18,659 nucleotides of DNA. It comes from a bacterium (GTDB taxonomy: Bacteria > Planctomycetota > J058 > JAJDCP01). Location: assembly GCA_030428695.1 (NCBI GenBank), contig JAUIEM010000187.1:1-18659 (forward strand). The letters run 5' to 3'. Of the stretch, positions 1-10,823 are shown piece by piece (the stretch's first letter is position 1; each line of letters starts with the position of its first letter). The translations under genes and the position numbers were made by a program. Under the pieces are notes generated by a model. It had not been told where the DNA came from. It made no database searches and saw nothing but the letters and a program-made list of their open reading frames with translations.

Positions 1-1367
1 CGCTTCGGGGCGACGATCGGCTTCTTGAACTTCGACTTGCTCCGCCCGCTCAGGAACTTCGACATCTTCGCCGACAGCTTCTTGCCCGACTTCGTCTTGC
101 TGGACTTCTTCTTGCCCTTCCGGGGAAGCGGGATGCGCCGCTTCTTCTCTTCCTTCTTCTCGGCCTTCTCCTCTTCCTCGGCTTCTTCTTCCTCTTCTTC
201 CTCTTCTTCCTCTTCCTCGGCGACCTCCTCGAGGACCTCTTCCTCGCTCTCCTCGACGATCTCCTCGTCGGAGACCTCATCGATCTCGGGCTCGGACTCG
301 ATCGAGTCGAGGTCGACCTCGCTGTCGTCCTCGATGGTCTCGAGCTCCTTGAGGCTCTCGGACTGGTCGTCGGAGAGGTTGGACAGCACCTCCTCGACGG
401 AGTCCGACCCGGTCGGCTCCTCCTCGGCGGGCTCGAGCTCGGGCTCGGACAGCTCGTCGAGATCGACGACCTCCTCCGGCTCGCCCTCGATCTCGGTCGC
501 GAGCTCGCCGGAGTCTTCTTCGAGAGCGTCGAGGGCGTCGGCCGAGTCGTCCTCGAGCACCGGCTCCTCGGAGTCCTCGAGCAGGTCTTCGACCTCGTCC
601 TCGTCCTCGAAGTCCTCGACGACCTCGAGCGGCCCGGAGTCTGCAGCGACCTCTTCGACGTCCGACTCCTCGACCTCCTCGAACATCTCGTCGCTGAGCT
701 CTTCGATCGCCTCGAGCTCTTCGAGCTCTTCGACGCTCTCGATCACCTCGTCCATCTCGATGTCCGAGTCGGAGTCGATCAGCTCGAGGTCGGCGAGCCG
801 GTCGTCGGAACGGGACAGGGCGGTCTTCTTGTGCTTCTCGCGGGTCAGCGCCTCGAGGTCGCCGCTGTGGGCGTCCTGCGACTCGACCAGCCCCTTGCCG
901 CGCAGGCCCTTGGTCACGCGGGCGACGACGTTCTGCTGGGAGCGTCGCCGGGCTTCCTTGGCCTCGACGACGATCTTGCTCATCGCCTCCTGGATCGCCT
1001 TGTCCGCCTTCGAGGTGATGTACCGCTTGTCGAGCAGCAGCTTGCTGAGCCGGACGAGCTTCTTCTCGCTGGTGTAGCGGTCCTTCTGCTCCTCGAGGGC
1101 CTCGAGGACGTACTTCTCCTCGACGATCAGGCTCTGGGAGGCGATCTTGCCGTAGAACTTGTCCGCCTGGCGGATCAGGTAGTACAGCACCGCCTGCCGC
1201 AGCCCCTTCAGCTGCTTCTTCTCGATCACCCCCATCGAGACGAGGGTCTTGTCGAGGGACTTGCGCTTCGACTTGCGCAACGCCCGCGCTTTCTTGAGCT
1301 GTTTCTCGGTGATCAGACCGTGCTCGAGCAGGATCTTCGCCAGGGCCTTGTTCTTGGAAAGGAGCAT
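1..1367 (-). CDS. Charge-block protein with MshEN-like N-terminus, acidic middle and basic tail (3' end beyond the window)
   Basis: The frame is open from an ATG at 1365-1367 to the left edge (about 455 codons visible, no stop), with a GAGAGG/GGAG ribosome-binding stretch just upstream. Residues 1 to about 130 are helical and contain segments such as LLEHGLITEKQLKKA and MGVIEKKQL, which recall the MshEN/GspE N-terminal repeat (LxExGLITxEQLxxA); this match is my reading and is unconfirmed. From about residue 184 to 400 the protein is overwhelmingly Asp/Glu, ending in a run of 12 Glu (384-395). From about 402 it switches to a Lys/Arg-rich segment that continues off the edge. No signal peptide or membrane segment is seen, so it is probably cytoplasmic. 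It starts 32 bp after the propeller gene's stop, so the two are probably cotranscribed from the promoter at 4420-4448. The function is unknown. The charge blocks suggest binding to nucleic acid, ribosomes or a partner protein, but this is inference. Confidence 0.85.
   Translation of the reverse strand, partial: MLLSKNKALAKILLEHGLITEKQLKKARALRKSKRKSLDKTLVSMGVIEKKQLKGLRQAVLYYLIRQADKFYGKIASQSLIVEEKYVLEALEEQKDRYTSEKKLVRLSKLLLDKRYITSKADKAIQEAMSKIVVEAKEARRRSQQNVVARVTKGLRGKGLVESQDAHSGDLEALTREKHKKTALSRSDDRLADLELIDSDSDIEMDEVIESVEELEELEAIEELSDEMFEEVEESDVEEVAADSGPLEVVEDFEDEDEVEDLLEDSEEPVLEDDSADALDALEEDSGELATEIEGEPEEVVDLDELSEPELEPAEEEPTGSDSVEEVLSNLSDDQSESLKELETIEDDSEVDLDSIESEPEIDEVSDEEIVEESEEEVLEEVAEEEEEEEEEEEEAEEEEKAEKKEEKKRRIPLPRKGKKKSSKTKSGKKLSAKMSKFLSGRSKSKFKKPIVAPK
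183..218 (-). repeat. Poly-glutamate (GAA/GAG) trinucleotide run
   Basis: Twelve consecutive Glu codons, a mixture of GAA and GAG, lie inside the charge-block gene. On the plus strand this reads as a tcttcc-type microsatellite, with similar ctt/ctc tracts continuing on both sides. The mixed codons argue for selection on the protein rather than recent slippage. Confidence 0.8.
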
Positions 1368-1399
1368 CTCCGGGACCTCTCAGGGGATGGTGGGGTTCG

Positions 1400-4369
1400 T
1401 CACTTCTCTTGCGAGCGGCGCACGGCCTGCTCGTCGAGCTGTTTGTCCTTGCTGCGCAGCGACTCGTCCTGCGGGTAGGCGAGGCGGCCCTCGTCGAGCC
1501 AGAAGCGGGCCCGCGCGCGCTCGCCGATCGCGAGCAGCGTCTCGACCAGATCGAGGTAGATCGACGGGCCGTGGTCGCTGCAGTGCTTCAGGGCGAGGGT
1601 GTAGAGGATGATCCGGGCGTGGCGGTCCTCGACGTTGCGGGCGCTGGCGAGCAGCCGCTCGAGCAGCTCGGCGTCGGTCAGCGCCGTCGCGTCGTTCGGC
1701 ACCAGGCCCTGGACCACGAACCAGCTCTGGCCGCGTCGCCGGACCGCGTGGAAGAACAGGCCGTCGGCGCCGACGACCAGGCGCGCCTCCTGCTCGACCG
1801 CGTCGCGCCAGAGCACGTTCCCGTCCGCGTCGAGCAGGCGCACCACCGCGCCGAGGCCGCTCGCCTCCGGCCGCGCGTTGACGACGACAACCCGGTCCTG
1901 GCCGAGGGCGTAGATGTCGCGGGCGCCGGTGTTCGGAAGGGCACGCCGGAAGACCTCGCGCCCGTCCGCCAGCTCCCAGCCGAGCAGCCCCTCGTCCTTG
2001 AGGTTGGCGACCAGGCGCTCGCCGACGATGGCCGGCTCGCCGACCAGGTACTCGGCGATCGGGGTCTCCCACAGCCGCTCGCCGCTGGCCAGGTCGAAGA
2101 CCTCGACCTTCTCGCGGTGGAAGATCGCCATCCGCTGCCCCGCGGCGACCGCCCCCTGCGCGGAGCCGGACTTGACGCGCAGCAGCTCGGTGCCGTCGAG
2201 GTCGAACACGACCAGCAGGCCGAGCTGGGTGACCAGGGAGATGCGCCCGTCGCTCGCGAAGGGCCCGTACACGGCGTCCGCGCGGAAACGGTGGGCGAAG
2301 CGCAGCCTGCCGCTCTCGAGGTCGACGCAGACCAGCTGGCGGAAGGTCTTCAGCCGCGAGATGTAGACCAGCAGCCGCCCCTCGAGCAGGATCGCGTCGC
2401 CGGTCCAGACCGGCGCCTCGCGGACGATCACCGCCTCCTGCTCGAGGCCCTTCCGCAGCCGGGTGAAGACCATGCCGAGACACTTGTTGCTGTGCTGCGG
2501 ACGGCGCGGCTCGTAGCTGTACACCGCGCTGCCGACCCACAGCTCCCCGCCGCTCGCGACCAGACCGCCGTGGGCGAGGCCGAGCACCTCGTCCGGGCTG
2601 CTCGGCACGAAGTCCTCGGGGATCACCGGCTCCCAGGTCCAGTCGCCGCGGCCCGTCGCGGTGTCGAAGGCGCACAGGCCGACCAGCGCGGTGTCGGCGA
2701 CGACCACGCTGCCGCCGGCGACGACTGGCCGGGGCCAGACCGAGCGCTCGCCGAAGACCGGCAGGCCCGGCTGGCCGCGATGGCTCACCCAGCGGCCGAA
2801 GAACTCGGTCGTGCGCCCGCCCTCGCTCTCGAGGGTGTTGCGGGCCGCGTCGACCTGCTGGGTCAGCGCCCGCACGGTGCGGCCGCCGAGGTGCTTCTCG
2901 GCCCGGGCGAGGATCGCGTCGGCGGCCTCGAGGTCGGCGTGGCTCAGGTGCAGCTGCAGCGCCCACTCGTAGACCAGCGGCACCCGCGGCGCGATCAGCA
3001 GCAGCCGCTCGACCGCGAGCCAGGCCAGCGCGTCCAGGCGCCGGGTCACCAGCTCGCGGGCCGCGTACATGCGGCTCTCCAGCGACGGCCCGTCGAACAG
3101 GCTGGCGACGAACTCGGGGTCGGCGAGGTGGCCGAGTCCCTGGGCGCGCAACAGCTCCGGGATCAGCCCGGTCAGCTCGGCGTGCAGGGCCGAGCCCTCC
3201 CCGGTCTGGGGAAAGACCGCCAGGGCGATGCGCAACGCCTCTTCCGGCTCGCCGATCGCAGCGTGCAGGCGGGCCCGCAACACCCGCGCGTCGATGTCGT
3301 AGACCAGCAGCCCGTCGATCGCGTCGATGGTCACGAGCGCCTCGTCGGGGAGCCCCATCTGCAGGAAGACCCCGACCAGGAACTTCAGCCCCTCGAAGCG
3401 GAAGCCGCGCTCGTCGGTGCTGTCGAGGTAGATCGCCCGGGCGGCGCGGAAGCGCGCGGTCGCCTCTTCGGTCCGGCCCTGCGCGAGCAGCAGCTGGCCC
3501 GCCTCGAGGTCGAAGCGGGGCTCGTTGGGGTACAGCTCGGCCAGCCGGTCGAGGGGCTCGAGCGCCTCGTCGACGCGGCCGTCCTCGGCGAGCAGCTGGC
3601 TGCGCATCAAGAGCAGCGACACCTTGAGGTTCTCGTCGACCGCGAATTCAGCGGCCCCGTCGAGCTGGGCGAGCATCGCGTCGGTCATCGCCAGCGCCTC
3701 GTCACGCCGCCCCTGGGCGACCTCGAGCTCGATCAGCTCGAAGCGGCTCGCGAGCCAGATCCAGTCGAGCGGATTCTCCGGCGGCTCGACCGCCCGTAGC
3801 GCGTCGGCCAGCTCGCCGAGCACGATCCGCGCGCCGAGGACGCGCAGGGCGCGGGCGTAGGCGATGCGCAGGCGCAGGTTCGACTCGAGCCGGAAGTGGC
3901 GGTAGAGGAAGCCCGCCGCGCGCGTCAGCCCGTAGGTCTGGAGCATCTCGATCAGCGAGAGCTTGTCCTCGACGGCGAGCAGCTCGTAGCCGTCGAACAT
4001 CGTCGCGTCGAGCCCGAGCATCAGCGACAGCTCTTTCTTGAGGGCGTGTGGCACGTAGGTGCGCAGCTCCTCGAGCACGCTCTCGACCTGGAAGCGCGCC
4101 TCCGGCGACAGCGTGTCGCCGGCCAGGGCCTCTTCGAGCTGGGGCAGGCCCCCGTCCCCTAGACGCACCAGGGCATCGGCGGCGTCGTCACGGACATCGG
4201 GGCTCGGGTCGTCGAGCTGCTCGATCAGCGCGGCGACCCGGGCGGGATCGGGCTGCGCGAACAGCTCGACGATCGCGCTGTCCGCCGCGGTCTGCGGGGC
4301 GGGAAGCTGCGCCAGCGCCAGCCCGTGGGCCAGCACCAGTGCCCATGTGCAGAGGATGGAGCGTGGCAT
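1400..4369 (-). CDS. Secreted HEAT/TPR/PQQ-like beta-propeller protein
   Basis: The predicted 989-residue protein opens with a typical Sec signal peptide (MPRSILC..., hydrophobic stretch to about 19, likely cleavage after ALA at 20). Residues about 40-105 look like one or two HEAT repeats (LIEQLDDPSPDVRDDAADAL). Residues about 130-470 are Ala/Leu-rich helical repeats of TPR type (for example LDRLAELYPNEPRFDLEAG). Residues about 520-860 are beta-strand repeats of the PQQ/BamB type, with recurring FDxxxGxxxW-like units (FDTATGRGDW, FDLASGERLWETP, DADGNVLW). A last helical stretch (about 880-989) again looks TPR-like. The family suggests a periplasmic or envelope scaffold; PQQ-type propellers are often non-enzymatic, and no catalytic motif is seen. 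The ATG at 4367-4369 is chosen because the signal peptide starts there, although the ribosome-binding site is weak. The gene has its own promoter and leads into the charge-block gene 32 bp downstream. No exact family name is assigned. Confidence 0.88.
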   Translation of the reverse strand: MPRSILCTWALVLAHGLALAQLPAPQTAADSAIVELFAQPDPARVAALIEQLDDPSPDVRDDAADALVRLGDGGLPQLEEALAGDTLSPEARFQVESVLEELRTYVPHALKKELSLMLGLDATMFDGYELLAVEDKLSLIEMLQTYGLTRAAGFLYRHFRLESNLRLRIAYARALRVLGARIVLGELADALRAVEPPENPLDWIWLASRFELIELEVAQGRRDEALAMTDAMLAQLDGAAEFAVDENLKVSLLLMRSQLLAEDGRVDEALEPLDRLAELYPNEPRFDLEAGQLLLAQGRTEEATARFRAARAIYLDSTDERGFRFEGLKFLVGVFLQMGLPDEALVTIDAIDGLLVYDIDARVLRARLHAAIGEPEEALRIALAVFPQTGEGSALHAELTGLIPELLRAQGLGHLADPEFVASLFDGPSLESRMYAARELVTRRLDALAWLAVERLLLIAPRVPLVYEWALQLHLSHADLEAADAILARAEKHLGGRTVRALTQQVDAARNTLESEGGRTTEFFGRWVSHRGQPGLPVFGERSVWPRPVVAGGSVVVADTALVGLCAFDTATGRGDWTWEPVIPEDFVPSSPDEVLGLAHGGLVASGGELWVGSAVYSYEPRRPQHSNKCLGMVFTRLRKGLEQEAVIVREAPVWTGDAILLEGRLLVYISRLKTFRQLVCVDLESGRLRFAHRFRADAVYGPFASDGRISLVTQLGLLVVFDLDGTELLRVKSGSAQGAVAAGQRMAIFHREKVEVFDLASGERLWETPIAEYLVGEPAIVGERLVANLKDEGLLGWELADGREVFRRALPNTGARDIYALGQDRVVVVNARPEASGLGAVVRLLDADGNVLWRDAVEQEARLVVGADGLFFHAVRRRGQSWFVVQGLVPNDATALTDAELLERLLASARNVEDRHARIILYTLALKHCSDHGPSIYLDLVETLLAIGERARARFWLDEGRLAYPQDESLRSKDKQLDEQAVRRSQEK

Positions 4370-4409
4370 AGGCGAGCCGCTTTTGTGCGCCGTGCGGCGA
4401 GGATGGTGG

Positions 4410-4446
4410 AATCCCCGGGATTATACGCCACCGATCGGAGCCGATC
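4410..4446. promoter_or_regulatory. Two palindromes in the propeller-gene promoter (candidate operators)
   Basis: gatcgg-ag-ccgatc (4433-4446) overlaps the -35 element and spacer. aatccc-c-gggatt (4410-4422) overlaps the end of the -10 element and the likely transcription start. Both are perfect inverted repeats with 6-bp arms, and their centres lie about 23-24 bp apart, close to two helical turns. They are placed where repressor sites commonly sit. No regulator is identified, and chance occurrence in GC-rich DNA is possible. Confidence 0.35.
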
Positions 4447-4448
4447 AA
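4420..4448 (-). promoter_or_regulatory. Sigma70-type promoter for the propeller/charge-block operon
   Basis: Read on the minus strand, TTGATC (4443-4448) is followed by a 17-bp spacer and a perfect TATAAT (4420-4425). The predicted start lies near 4413, giving a leader of about 44 nt to the ATG at 4369. It sits in the 106-bp gap after aceE, so the operon can be transcribed independently of aceE. Confidence 0.75.
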
Positions 4449-4475
4449 GACGCAGCAGCGGCCCGCGAGACCCGC

Positions 4476-7148
<2,673 letters not shown>

Positions 7149-7199
7149 GCTCACGCCGCCTCCTCGCGGGCTTCTGCCCGATTGTGGTGGAATGCGCCG

Positions 7200-7228
7200 A
7201 AGATAGCATGCCAGGGGGCGGCTGTCCA
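7200..7228 (-). promoter_or_regulatory. Sigma70-type promoter for aceE
   Basis: On the minus strand TGGACA (7223-7228) is followed by exactly 17 bp and TATCTT (7200-7205). The expected start is near 7193, giving a leader of about 45 nt that contains the AGGAGG ribosome-binding site. It lies between the rpoD terminator and aceE, as expected for an independent transcription unit. Confidence 0.65.
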
Positions 7229-7259
7229 TCCGGGGACGTGGGGGCGGGCCGGATGCGAA

Positions 7260-7287
7260 GAAGGCCCCGGATGCGTCCGGGGCCTTC
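7260..7287 (-). terminator. Intrinsic-type terminator after rpoD
   Basis: A perfect 12-bp stem (gaaggccccgga / tccggggccttc) with a 4-nt loop lies 24 nt beyond the rpoD stop. On the minus strand it is followed by TTCGCATCC, only a weak T tract, which is common in high-GC genomes. The sequence is symmetric, but only the minus strand has a gene ending here. Confidence 0.8.
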
Positions 7288-7311
7288 AGGGTCGCGGGCC
7301 CGCGGGGCTCG

Positions 7312-8742
7312 CTAGCTCGTCTCTTCCAGAAAGCCCTCGAGCAGCCGGCTGCGCACCGGGTGCTGGAGCTTGCGGACGGCCTTGGCCTCGATCTGGCGGA
7401 CGCGCTCGCGGGTGACCTTGAAGATGCGGCCGACCTCTTCGAGCGTGTAGGTGTTGCCGTCGCCGATGCCGTAGCGCAGCTTGACGATCTCGCGCTCGCG
7501 GAAGGTCAGGGTCTCGAGCACCGACTCGAGCTTGTCCTTCAGCATCTCGTGGGTCGCCGCGGTGACCGGCGACTCGGCGCTCTTGTCCTCGATGAAGTCG
7601 CCGAAGAAGCCGTCGTCCGACTCGCCGATCGGGCGGTCGAGGGAGATCGGCGGCTTGCTGATCTTCATCACCCGGCGGGTCTCCTCGACCGACAGCCCGA
7701 GGGACTCGGAGATCTCCTCCGGGGTCGGATCGCGGCCGAGCTTCTGGACGAGCTTCTTCTCGACGTTGCGCAGCTTGCTCATCGTCTCGATCATGTGGAC
7801 CGGGATGCGGATCGTGCGCGCCTGGTCGGCGATCGAGCGGGTGATCGCCTGGCGGATCCACCAGGTCGCGTAGGTCGAGAACTTGAAGCCGCGCCGGTAC
7901 TCGTACTTCTCGACCGCCTTCATCAGGCCGGTGTTGCCCTCCTGGATCAGGTCGAGGAAGGTCAGGCCGCGGTTCCTGTACTTCTTCGCGATGCTGACGA
8001 CCAGGCGCAGGTTCCCGCCGCTGAGCTGCCGCTTGGCCTGCTCGTACTGGTAGCAGCGGGTCGACATGTGCCGGTGGCGGGCGATGAAGTTCGGCTGCAT
8101 CGGCGGCGACTCGAAGGGCTCGCGGACGACCTCCTGCAGCTCGAGCAGGCGCAGCTCTATGTCGCTGAGCTTCTCGGGGTCGTCGACGCGCTTGCGTTGC
8201 GCGCGCAGGCGGCGGATCTCGGAGTAGAGCTCGTCGATGCGGTCCTTGATCTTGCGCACGGGCTTGATCTGGATGTGCAGCTCTTCGATCAGCAGACAGG
8301 CGCGCTTGCGGCTGGCCGCGAGCTCGAGGGCGATCGGCTTGCGCTTCTCCGGCGTCTTGGCGCCGCGCAGCTTGACCCACAGCTTGCCGTGGCGGTCGTG
8401 CAGCTTCTTCAGCGTCTCGAGATTGACCGGCAGCCGCGCCTGGGCGCGCTGCTTGCCGTTCTCGATCGCGGAGTTGACCTTCAGGGTGCGGTCGAAGGCC
8501 AGGTTGCCGGCCAGGACCTCTTCGAAGATGCGGATCGCCTCCACGATCCCGACCTCCGAGCTGAAGATCAGCTTGCGGAAACGCGAGCGGGTCAGTTCGA
8601 TCTGTTTGGCGAGCGCGAGCTCCTCCTCGCGCTTCAGAAGGGGGATCTCCCCCATCTGGGTCAGGTACATCCTGACCGGATCGTCTATGCGATCGAGAAT
8701 ACCATCCTCCTCATCGGTGCGAGACTCGCGCCGAAGGCGCAC
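7312..8742 (-). CDS. rpoD: RNA polymerase primary sigma factor RpoD/SigA lacking region 1.1
   Basis: The 476-residue product contains region 1.2 (about 20-52, [17 protein letters not shown]), a helical non-conserved region (about 53-232), region 2 (about 240-310, with [46 protein letters not shown]), region 3 (about 318-395, ending with [12 protein letters not shown]) and region 4 with the -35-binding helix-turn-helix (about 402-462, [20 protein letters not shown]). Residues in regions 2.3/2.4 and 4.2 are those of group 1 sigmas, so it should recognise TTGACA/TATAAT, matching the promoters seen here. The only start upstream of region 1.2 is a GTG at 8740-8742, with an in-frame stop 18 bp before it and no clear ribosome-binding site. 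It follows dnaG by 241 bp and is followed by a strong terminator. The exact start is uncertain; see the finding. Confidence 0.96.
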   Translation of the reverse strand: MRLRRESRTDEEDGILDRIDDPVRMYLTQMGEIPLLKREEELALAKQIELTRSRFRKLIFSSEVGIVEAIRIFEEVLAGNLAFDRTLKVNSAIENGKQRAQARLPVNLETLKKLHDRHGKLWVKLRGAKTPEKRKPIALELAASRKRACLLIEELHIQIKPVRKIKDRIDELYSEIRRLRAQRKRVDDPEKLSDIELRLLELQEVVREPFESPPMQPNFIARHRHMSTRCYQYEQAKRQLSGGNLRLVVSIAKKYRNRGLTFLDLIQEGNTGLMKAVEKYEYRRGFKFSTYATWWIRQAITRSIADQARTIRIPVHMIETMSKLRNVEKKLVQKLGRDPTPEEISESLGLSVEETRRVMKISKPPISLDRPIGESDDGFFGDFIEDKSAESPVTAATHEMLKDKLESVLETLTFREREIVKLRYGIGDGNTYTLEEVGRIFKVTRERVRQIEAKAVRKLQHPVRSRLLEGFLEETS

Positions 8743-8961
8743 CGCGCCAGGCGGCGCCTCACACCACTGTAACTGCGTGGTTCGTGGGGGCCGGGGGCCC
8801 CGGGGTTGTCGTTGGCGTTCCTCTCATCCTGAGACCGACGCGCTGGACGTATGGGACGCATCCGCGACGGCTGCTGGACGAGACGTCCTCGAGTCCCTCC
8901 ATCGTTGGGTCGAACGCGAGAGACCGCGCGGATTCCTCCGTCGGCTCTCGACTCCTGTTCT

Positions 8962-8975
8962 GGAACGGCTGTTCC
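8962..8975. promoter_or_regulatory. GAAC-N4-GTTC palindrome between dnaG and rpoD
   Basis: ggaac-ggct-gttcc is a perfect 5-bp inverted repeat with a 4-bp centre, just after the dnaG stop. The GAACNNNNGTTC layout is that of the LexA/DinR box known from Gram-positive bacteria, though the central bases fit the consensus only partly. It could equally be a small RNA hairpin at the end of dnaG. No lexA gene is in the window. Confidence 0.25.
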
Positions 8976-8983
8976 GGACATTC

Positions 8984-10690
8984 CTACAACGCCTTCCTGC
9001 GTTCTTTCAGTGCCAGGTACTCGCGCAGCAGACGGTCGACCGCGACCTGGTTCCCGTCCTGCTGGGCGCGCTTCATCCTCCGCTGGATCCAGCCGAGCCG
9101 CTCGTCGATCTGGCGCTCCTGGAAGCGCTTGCGCACATCGGCGATCGGCCAGTGGACCCCCCCGAGCGCGGCCTCCGCGATCACGCTCTGGGCACCCGGC
9201 ACCACGACGAGCGCGCGCAGCTCCTCCACGCTGCAGGCGACCTTCCGTTGCAGGATCGTCACGACGATCTCGCGAAGGTCCGGATCGGCGACGTCGTCGG
9301 GCGCGATCCAGTCGGCCAGCTGCGCGTGGGCGTCCGGGTTCTGGACGATCGCCAGGACCAGGCGCCGCTCGAAGGCGTCGGGCGGCTCGGCTGCCGGCGC
9401 CCGCTCCCGTTCGGGCGCCTGCCGCCGGGCCGGCCGGCTCGGCTTGGACAGGTACTGGCGAAGGCTCGTCTCGTCCAGCCCCGTCCACTCGGAAATGTTC
9501 TGCAATTTGCGGGCCCGACGCAGCGGGTCCTGGTCGTCCCGCACGATGTCGAGCAGCTCCCGCGCGGCCTGCACGTTCCCCCGGGCCGAGCCCTCGTCGA
9601 GCACGCGCGAGGCCTTGAAGGACAGGAAGGGCTCGGCGGCGTCGAGCCGGGCGCGCAAAGCCGGCGCACCGAACCGTGTCAGGTAGTCGCAGGGGTCGAG
9701 GCCGTCCTCGAGCACGGCGACCCGCACCTCTACGCCGAGCGGCTCGAGGATGCGCGCGCTCTTCTCGGCCGCCTTCAGGCCCGCGTTGTCCGCGTCGTAG
9801 AGCAGGATCACCGACTTCGCGAAGCGCCGCACCAGCTTGCCCTGGCCCTCGGTGAACGCCGTGCCGAGGCCCGCCACCGCGCGCTCGAAGCCGTGCAGGT
9901 GGCAGAACATCACATCGGTGTAGCCCTCGCAGATCAACAGCGGCTTGTTCTTTTCCGGGGCCTTGAGAAGATGCACCCCATACAGCTCGCGGCGCTTGCT
10001 GAAGATCGGCGACTCGGGGGTGTTGAGGTACTTCGGCTGGGCATCGCCCAGAGCTCGGGCACCGAACCCGACAACTTTCCTGGCAGGGTTGAGGATCGGG
10101 AAGACCACCCGGTCGCGGAACCAGTCGATCGGCTCGCCGTTCGTGCCGCGCCGCAACAGCCCGGCGCTCAGCGCGATGTCGTCGGAGACCCGCTCCTTGC
10201 GCAGTTTTTGACGCAGTGCGGTACCGCCGGGGGCGTAGCCGAGCCCGAACGTGGTCGCGAGCTCGTGGTGGATGCCCCGCTCCTTCAGGTAGCTGCGGCC
10301 GCGGTCGGCGCGCCTGCTGCGATGCAGGAGCTCCTTGTAGAAGCGCATCGCGATCTGGTTCGCGGCGAGCACCGGGCCGCGGTTGCTCGGGCCGGAGCCG
10401 TCTTCCTCGACCGGGATCCCGTAGCGTTCCCCGAGCTTGCGGATCGCCTCGACGAAGGTCAGGCCGTCCATCTTCATCAGCCAGCCGAAAGGGTCCCCGC
10501 CTTCCTGACAGCCGAAGCAGTAGAAGCTGTTCCGCTGGCGGTTGACGTTGAATGACGGTGTTTTTTCGTTGTGGAATGGACAGCGCGCTTTTAGATTGTC
10601 CCCGGAACCCTTGAGCTCGACCCGTTCGCCGACCAGATCGACGATATCGGCCGCCGCGCGTATGGCCTCGATGGTTTCTTCCGGGATCAT
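8984..10690 (-). CDS. dnaG: DNA primase
   Basis: DnaG makes the RNA primers for lagging-strand replication. The 568-residue product has the CHC2 zinc-binding domain (ligands C37, H40, C58, C61 in CPFHNEKTPSF...FYCFGC), then the DnaG core and a Toprim domain with the metal-binding motifs EGYTDVMFCH, LLYDADNAG and DGLDPCDYL. The C-terminal DnaB-interacting part (from about 440) is less conserved and includes an Arg/Pro-rich linker. The ATG at 10688-10690 gives the usual MIPEETIEAIR start; a GTG two codons upstream is an alternative. GAGGG lies about 10 nt before the ATG. Its own promoter is at 10724-10752. rpoD follows on the same strand, as in the macromolecular-synthesis operon, but rpsU is not upstream: the next gene is a divergent histidine kinase. 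Confidence 0.97.
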   Translation of the reverse strand: MIPEETIEAIRAAADIVDLVGERVELKGSGDNLKARCPFHNEKTPSFNVNRQRNSFYCFGCQEGGDPFGWLMKMDGLTFVEAIRKLGERYGIPVEEDGSGPSNRGPVLAANQIAMRFYKELLHRSRRADRGRSYLKERGIHHELATTFGLGYAPGGTALRQKLRKERVSDDIALSAGLLRRGTNGEPIDWFRDRVVFPILNPARKVVGFGARALGDAQPKYLNTPESPIFSKRRELYGVHLLKAPEKNKPLLICEGYTDVMFCHLHGFERAVAGLGTAFTEGQGKLVRRFAKSVILLYDADNAGLKAAEKSARILEPLGVEVRVAVLEDGLDPCDYLTRFGAPALRARLDAAEPFLSFKASRVLDEGSARGNVQAARELLDIVRDDQDPLRRARKLQNISEWTGLDETSLRQYLSKPSRPARRQAPERERAPAAEPPDAFERRLVLAIVQNPDAHAQLADWIAPDDVADPDLREIVVTILQRKVACSVEELRALVVVPGAQSVIAEAALGGVHWPIADVRKRFQERQIDERLGWIQRRMKRAQQDGNQVAVDRLLREYLALKERRKAL

Positions 10691-10723
10691 GCCCACGCGA
10701 CCCTCGAGCGCGGAAAACGCATC

Positions 10724-10752
10724 AGTCTAGCGGCCTTTCTGCGCTGCGTCAA
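10724..10752 (-). promoter_or_regulatory. Sigma70-type promoter for dnaG
   Basis: On the minus strand TTGACG (10747-10752) is followed by exactly 17 bp and TAGACT (10724-10729). The predicted start near 10717 gives a leader of about 27 nt to the ATG. It may also drive rpoD by read-through, because no comparably good promoter is visible in the dnaG-rpoD gap. Confidence 0.65.
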
Positions 10753-10823
10753 AGTTCGGGACTCCACACCGAGCGTCTGCACGTCCGCTTCCACCTCAGC
10801 TCCAGGCATCGGACGGCATCGCG

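Noticed and set aside
25..1077. Long plus-strand serine-rich open frame
   Set aside because: It is the antisense of the Asp/Glu-rich charge-block gene: GAG/GAC codons read backwards give CTC/TCG-type codons that appear as serine in this frame. It has no domain.
1409..3799. 796-codon plus-strand open frame opposite the propeller gene
   Set aside because: It is a GC-driven shadow rich in Ala, Arg, Gln and Val with no motif, while the minus strand shows a signal peptide and recognised repeats.
7149..7229. N-terminal extension of aceE to an upstream in-frame ATG-like start
   Set aside because: It would contain the promoter and the AGGAGG site of the internal ATG, and has no similarity to the AceE N-terminus.
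8780..8815. ggggcc-ggg-ggcccc stem in the dnaG-rpoD gap as a terminator
   Set aside because: It is a short GC palindrome without a T tract and of a kind expected by chance here, and rpoD needs read-through or an unseen promoter.
8743..9488. Minus-strand open frame overlapping dnaG and ending inside rpoD, considered as a source of sigma region 1.1
   Set aside because: Its sequence is Pro/Arg/Gly-rich and shows no region 1.1 features in any of the three frames.
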